Made by a program: the position numbers and the translations under genes
From: Bacteroidales bacterium
GTDB taxonomy: Bacteria > Bacteroidota > Bacteroidia > Bacteroidales > P3
Direction of reading: 5' to 3'
DNA: 64,000 nucleotides
Assembly (NCBI GenBank): GCA_004551865.1
Contig: SFPR01000001.1
Coordinates: forward strand, 1 to 64,000
Notes under the pieces: model-generated
Database searches by the model: none
What the model was told of the DNA's origin: nothing
Seen by the model: the letters and a program-made list of their open reading frames with translations, nothing else
Shown: in pieces, positions 61,001-64,000 of the stretch
Position numbering within the stretch: the stretch's first letter is position 1
How the letters are laid out: each line of letters starts with the position of its first letter

Positions 61001-64000
61001 CTCGGAGAGATTTCGGAAGACATATTGAGAGACGGAAGAAAGAGTTTTGAGAACGGATTGCCTACAAGTGCAGAAGTTGTCGATGTAGATACAACCATTT
61101 GGGGACGAGTTCCTCGTTTGCAATCCATTGTGAACGCATTTAGCAACGACCCTGCCGCAAGACAATACCAAGACATTGGTTATGACGGCTTGTCTTCCGA
61201 AGACGAAACTTCTTTCTTTGAGAGATTTTTGACCATTGCAAACGCACAGCTTGACCAAGAGGCATACGACAAACTGCTTCAAGACCCTTCGGGAGACGAC
61301 TTTATGTATTTCAGAAGTGATGAGTATGACCAAAGCAATGCCAAAATCTTGGACAGATATAAGAGATACAACAACTCGGAGGGCAACTCTTCGGTTGTTT
61401 CGGACAATTCGGGTTATTCCTCTCAATCTTCTTCACTTCCAAACGTCGAAGACATCAACCAAGACAACACCCTCTCGGAAGCAGAGAACTATTACGAATA
61501 TGAGATTATCCTCTCGCCGGAAAATATGGTCGTCGGCAGAAACTGCATTACCGACATACAAGACGCAAGAAGCATAAAACTTCCAAACGGAGACTATGCC
61601 GACTGCAAATGGTATCAATTCAAAATACCAATCAGAGAACCAAACCGAACAGTGGGCGATATTAGCGGATTTCAATCCATTCGTTTTATGCGTATGTTCC
61701 TCAGAGAATTTGAAGAACCAATCATTTTGAGATTTGGAACTTTTGAACTTGTGAGCGGAGAATGGCGAAAGTTTACCGACAACTTGCTCGAACCGGGACT
61801 TTATCCTACCGGAACGCAAAGCGAAAACACTACTTTCTCGGTTGCTTCGGTCAATATAGAAGAAAACGGAAAGCGATTGCCTGTGCCGTATGCTCTTCCT
61901 CCGGGAATAGAACAAGAACAAATGTATTCCACAACCTCGGTTACCAACATGAATGAGCAGGCTCAAAGCCTCAAAATTTGCGAGTTGTCGGACGGAGACG
62001 CAAGAGCGATTTACAAAACCACCGAGTTGGATTTGCGACAGTACAAACGCTTGAAAATGTTTGTCCATGCAGAGAAACTTAACGAGTTTGACGAATACAA
62101 AACAGGCGATTTGTCGGTATTCATACGCTTGGGAACAGACTTTACAAACAACTATTACGAGTACGAAGTGCCTCTTACCTTCACTCCTTGGTACACAGGA
62201 GCAAGCAACAGAGAAGCAATATGGCCCACAGCCAACGAATTGGACATCGACCTCGAAAAGTTGGTGAAGGTAAAAGAGAACCGCAATGCAAAGATACGCT
62301 CAAACGACAACACCGTCAATTCACTTATACCATACAGTGAGAACATTGACGGAAGAAAAATGACCGTTTTGGGAACACCGAACATTGCAGGCGTCAAGGT
62401 AATAATGATAGGTGTGCGTAACCCAAAGAAGCAAAGCCAATATGACAATGACGATATGTTGCCAAAGTCTGCCGAAATATGGATTAACGAATTGCGTATG
62501 ACCGATTTTAATCGAGACGGAGGTTGGGCTGCAACAGGCTTTGCAAGAACCAACCTTGCCGATTTGGGAGATTTGTCTTTGTCGGCAAGCTATCGTTCGG
62601 CAGGATTTGGAGGCATAGAACAAAAAGTATCCGAAATATCACAAGACAACATAGGAACGTTTGACATTGCAACCAACATAGAAGTAGGAAAGCTCTTCCC
62701 CGAAAAGCTCGGCATCAGACTGCCTGTTCACTTTGACTACTCTCAGTCGGTGAGCAATCCTAAGTACAACCCCTTAGACCCCGACGTAAAGTTGGAAAAC
62801 GACCTTATGAGTTACCGAACCGAAGCAGAAAGAGACTCTATCAGACACTTAGTTCAAGACTATGTGAGCCGCACTAACCTCAACTTTATGAACGTTCGCA
62901 AAGACCGATTGGGCGACAGAGCCTTGAAGAGACATTTTTACGACATAGAGAACTGGAATGCCTCCTATTCGTACTCTTCAACTTACGCAAGAGATGTAGA
63001 TATAGAGCATAACAACAAGATACAACACCGAGGTTCTCTTGCATATCAGTACGATGTTACTTCCAAAGGCTGGAAACCATTTGCCAAAGTGCCGTTGTTC
63101 AAAAAGAAAGCCTTTTCCATACTGAAAGACATGACGCTTTACTACATTCCCAAGTCCTTCTCTTTCCGCACAGAAGTCGTAAGAGACTTTGAAGAGACCT
63201 TGCTCAGAGCCAAAAGTCAGGGAATTGTAATCATGGAACCCTACATCTACAAACAGTTCTATGCCAACAGGGCATACACATTCAAGTATGACCTTACCTC
63301 AAACATCAAAATGGAGTATGATGCGACCATGAATGCCCTCATAGAAGAGCCGCGTGGACGAATAGACACCAAGGACAAGCGAGACTCTGTCTGGACTTCG
63401 GTTTTGGAACTTGGCAAGGCACAGCAGTTTACTCAGAACTATAAGTTGAGCATCAACGTACCTATCAACAAAATACCAATTTTTGATTGGGTGAGACTGA
63501 ACGGATCTTACAGCGGAACATACAAGTTTGTTTCCTCAACCGAAGCAACACGCTCACTTGGTAACGACATCGAAAATTCGAGACGAGTTTCGGCAACGGC
63601 AAATTTCTCTCTCAACACCCTCTACACCAAAGTACCATTCATCAAGAAAGCCTATGAAGCACAGAAAAAGAGCAACAGCTTTAGCGGAGTGCCTACTCGA
63701 CTTCCAAAGAAAGAAGAGAAAAACACCAAAGATACTTTGTCCTCTACCAAAGACAGCATACCTGCGATAAACAAGTTCTTGAAAGAAGCTCTGAACTACA
63801 CCTTACGATTTATCACTTGTGTCAAAACGGTTTCAATCAACTATAATCTCAACGAAGGCACAAGCATACCCGGCTTTATGCCTGTTGCAAAATGGTTGGG
63901 AACAACGCCCGATGATAAGTTTGCACCCGGCTTCGGATTTGTTTTCGGCTCTCAAAGCATGGACATAATGGAAAGAGCAATCACAAATTCGTGGCTCAGC
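58022..64000 (+). CDS. sprA: T9SS outer-membrane translocon SprA/Sov (N-terminal 1993 codons)
   Basis: The frame from ATG 58022 (MRFFEDRLFVWLLGFATVVC) is open to the last base, so the C-terminus is cut off by the window. SprA, called Sov in Porphyromonas, is a 36-strand barrel that forms the T9SS outer-membrane channel and is needed for gliding in some species. Recognisable segments are YPINDSTKSPLYLTSP, LDFDMNFQVNVLAQIGTAI, EDDIVQLLEGGNISFPLPLS and GKTGTAYIDDFETAKRSYDM, and the last codons read PGFGFVFGSQSMDIMERAIT. Family length is about 2400 aa, so about 400 residues lie beyond the edge. Cargo genes with T9SS sorting domains occur at 1-645 and 40781-41575. Confidence 0.95.
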   Translation, partial: MRFFEDRLFVWLLGFATVVCVCFADSLMAQQDDLRYPINDSTKSPLYLTSPQNITTSVEYSAEDNEYYLIKKAGDIVIERKILSFSEYQNYDLDKMIDDYWKNRSMTSKVAATSTDGGLSSLIPQLKINSELFETIFGGQTIDIRPSGNAEIKLGFLNNRNENLALSESQRSNTSLDFDMNFQVNVLAQIGTAINLNFNYNTEATFDFENEMKLKYEGKEDDIVQLLEGGNISFPLPLSLIQGTQSLFGAKTKLKFGNLTLDAVVSQQKSESSSVTVQGGAQMDEFNFKADQYDANRHFFISQYFYDNYNNAMSTLPIINSNIVITKIEVWRTNVGAAVTNNRNIVAFSDLGEAKPYGQNPSIERPGAGALPDQNLSNRLLDVVDVNSLRNINTISSYLQGMGFVSGQNYEKVESARKLSSNEYTFNPKLGFISLTTPLSADQVLAVAFRYQIVGDTATYQVGEFSDEGVSDPNTLVVKLLKSSSLNVRNPIWKLMMKNVYRIPDAYQISEEDFRLNILYQADEDGVQTGYFRDGDYQGIPLLQVFGLDRMDNQQYMYPDGVFDFVDNATTAGGTIQRDKALIFFPTVEPFGKDLRATLNNDELADKYCFDSLYTLSKSQAEQYPNQNKFYLEGRFKSSSGAEISLGSMNVPQGSVKVMAGGITLTEGTDYTVDYAMGRVRIINQGYLNSGTPITVSTEANSVFSSVTKSLFGLRANYEVNKDFTLGATLMKLHESPVTQKVNYQEEPSSNTIWGVDMNFRKEVPLITKLVDLLPFYQTKAPSYLNFSGEFAHFIPGNPKVIGKTGTAYIDDFETAKRSYDMKAVSSWSLASTPQDYNTHNPMFPETAKHLGLTYGFNRAKIAWYYIDENFYRQPPANISNDDCSLPYTRPIEEREFHPNKELTQEEMRNIREFNIAFYPSERGPYNFDTTSSYSAGLLPDGSLKDPQTRWGGIMRKLEPTDFEAANIEYIEFWMMDPFIENPQHSGGKLYFNLGEISEDILRDGRKSFENGLPTSAEVVDVDTTIWGRVPRLQSIVNAFSNDPAARQYQDIGYDGLSSEDETSFFERFLTIANAQLDQEAYDKLLQDPSGDDFMYFRSDEYDQSNAKILDRYKRYNNSEGNSSVVSDNSGYSSQSSSLPNVEDINQDNTLSEAENYYEYEIILSPENMVVGRNCITDIQDARSIKLPNGDYADCKWYQFKIPIREPNRTVGDISGFQSIRFMRMFLREFEEPIILRFGTFELVSGEWRKFTDNLLEPGLYPTGTQSENTTFSVASVNIEENGKRLPVPYALPPGIEQEQMYSTTSVTNMNEQAQSLKICELSDGDARAIYKTTELDLRQYKRLKMFVHAEKLNEFDEYKTGDLSVFIRLGTDFTNNYYEYEVPLTFTPWYTGASNREAIWPTANELDIDLEKLVKVKENRNAKIRSNDNTVNSLIPYSENIDGRKMTVLGTPNIAGVKVIMIGVRNPKKQSQYDNDDMLPKSAEIWINELRMTDFNRDGGWAATGFARTNLADLGDLSLSASYRSAGFGGIEQKVSEISQDNIGTFDIATNIEVGKLFPEKLGIRLPVHFDYSQSVSNPKYNPLDPDVKLENDLMSYRTEAERDSIRHLVQDYVSRTNLNFMNVRKDRLGDRALKRHFYDIENWNASYSYSSTYARDVDIEHNNKIQHRGSLAYQYDVTSKGWKPFAKVPLFKKKAFSILKDMTLYYIPKSFSFRTEVVRDFEETLLRAKSQGIVIMEPYIYKQFYANRAYTFKYDLTSNIKMEYDATMNALIEEPRGRIDTKDKRDSVWTSVLELGKAQQFTQNYKLSINVPINKIPIFDWVRLNGSYSGTYKFVSSTEATRSLGNDIENSRRVSATANFSLNTLYTKVPFIKKAYEAQKKSNSFSGVPTRLPKKEEKNTKDTLSSTKDSIPAINKFLKEALNYTLRFITCVKTVSINYNLNEGTSIPGFMPVAKWLGTTPDDKFAPGFGFVFGSQSMDIMERAITNSWLS

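Overview
The window comes from a Bacteroidota genome, most likely of the order Bacteroidales. The evidence is (i) type IX secretion (T9SS) genes: the first 1993 codons of sprA/sov running off the right edge, a PorV-family barrel gene, and several cargo proteins ending in YPNP-type C-terminal sorting domains; (ii) Bacteroidetes-type promoters of the form TTTG-N19..23-TAnnTTTG in front of many genes; (iii) a fused secDF, iorA/iorB, a large TonB-dependent receptor with a carboxypeptidase-like N-terminal domain, and many short lipoproteins. I cannot name a species.

Layout. 1-2.7 kb: tail of a BspA-type leucine-rich-repeat surface protein, a DUF4143 ATPase that has lost an internal block, an ImmA/IrrE-like gene remnant and tRNA-Met. 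2.7-8 kb: uvrA, a coiled-coil lipoprotein, and a small lipoprotein locus whose leader seems to be interrupted by a structured ~250-bp insertion. 8-16 kb: iorA (broken) and iorB, folK, a 22-bp repeat array, tRNA-Leu, prs, rplY/ctc, pth, then on the minus strand rnfA, a degenerate nucleotidyltransferase and a glycosyltransferase. 16-28 kb: an alpha/beta hydrolase carrying an in-frame repeat array, a K+/H+ antiporter, ackA, an acyltransferase, aspS, a membrane-protein/HTH pair, an MFS transporter and secDF. 28-38 kb: a small membrane protein, then a three-gene cell-surface cluster (TonB-dependent receptor, 1535-aa exported protein, PorV-like barrel). 38-43.5 kb: greA, a HIT protein, two T9SS cargo genes (one with a damaged sorting domain), and a two-gene cassette flanked by 19-bp direct repeats. 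43.5-52.5 kb: mfd, then a compact minus-strand operon tgt-lptF/G-GH3-sufE-sufT-oppC. 52.5-64 kb: glycosyltransferase, ECF sigma factor and GNAT genes, tRNA-Arg, a small exported protein, panB, ruvA and sprA.

The most unusual signal is a family of short arrays in which a GC-cored palindrome (AAACGSCGTTT) recurs every 21 bp. Arrays lie near 6.7, 16.4, 22.0, 25.1, 40.5, 55.4 and 56.4 kb. One lies inside the alpha/beta hydrolase gene and is translated in frame as a seven-residue repeat. A second, unrelated array at 10.9 kb has a GGTAAT core and a ~22-bp period. Both periods are close to two DNA helical turns.

A second theme is gene damage. iorA, a T9SS sorting domain and a DUF4143 ATPase have each lost an internal segment, the first two with a frame change. 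This could be real gene decay or recurrent assembly error, and the sequence alone cannot decide. All identifications rest on reading the sequence and on knowledge of protein families; no database search was run.
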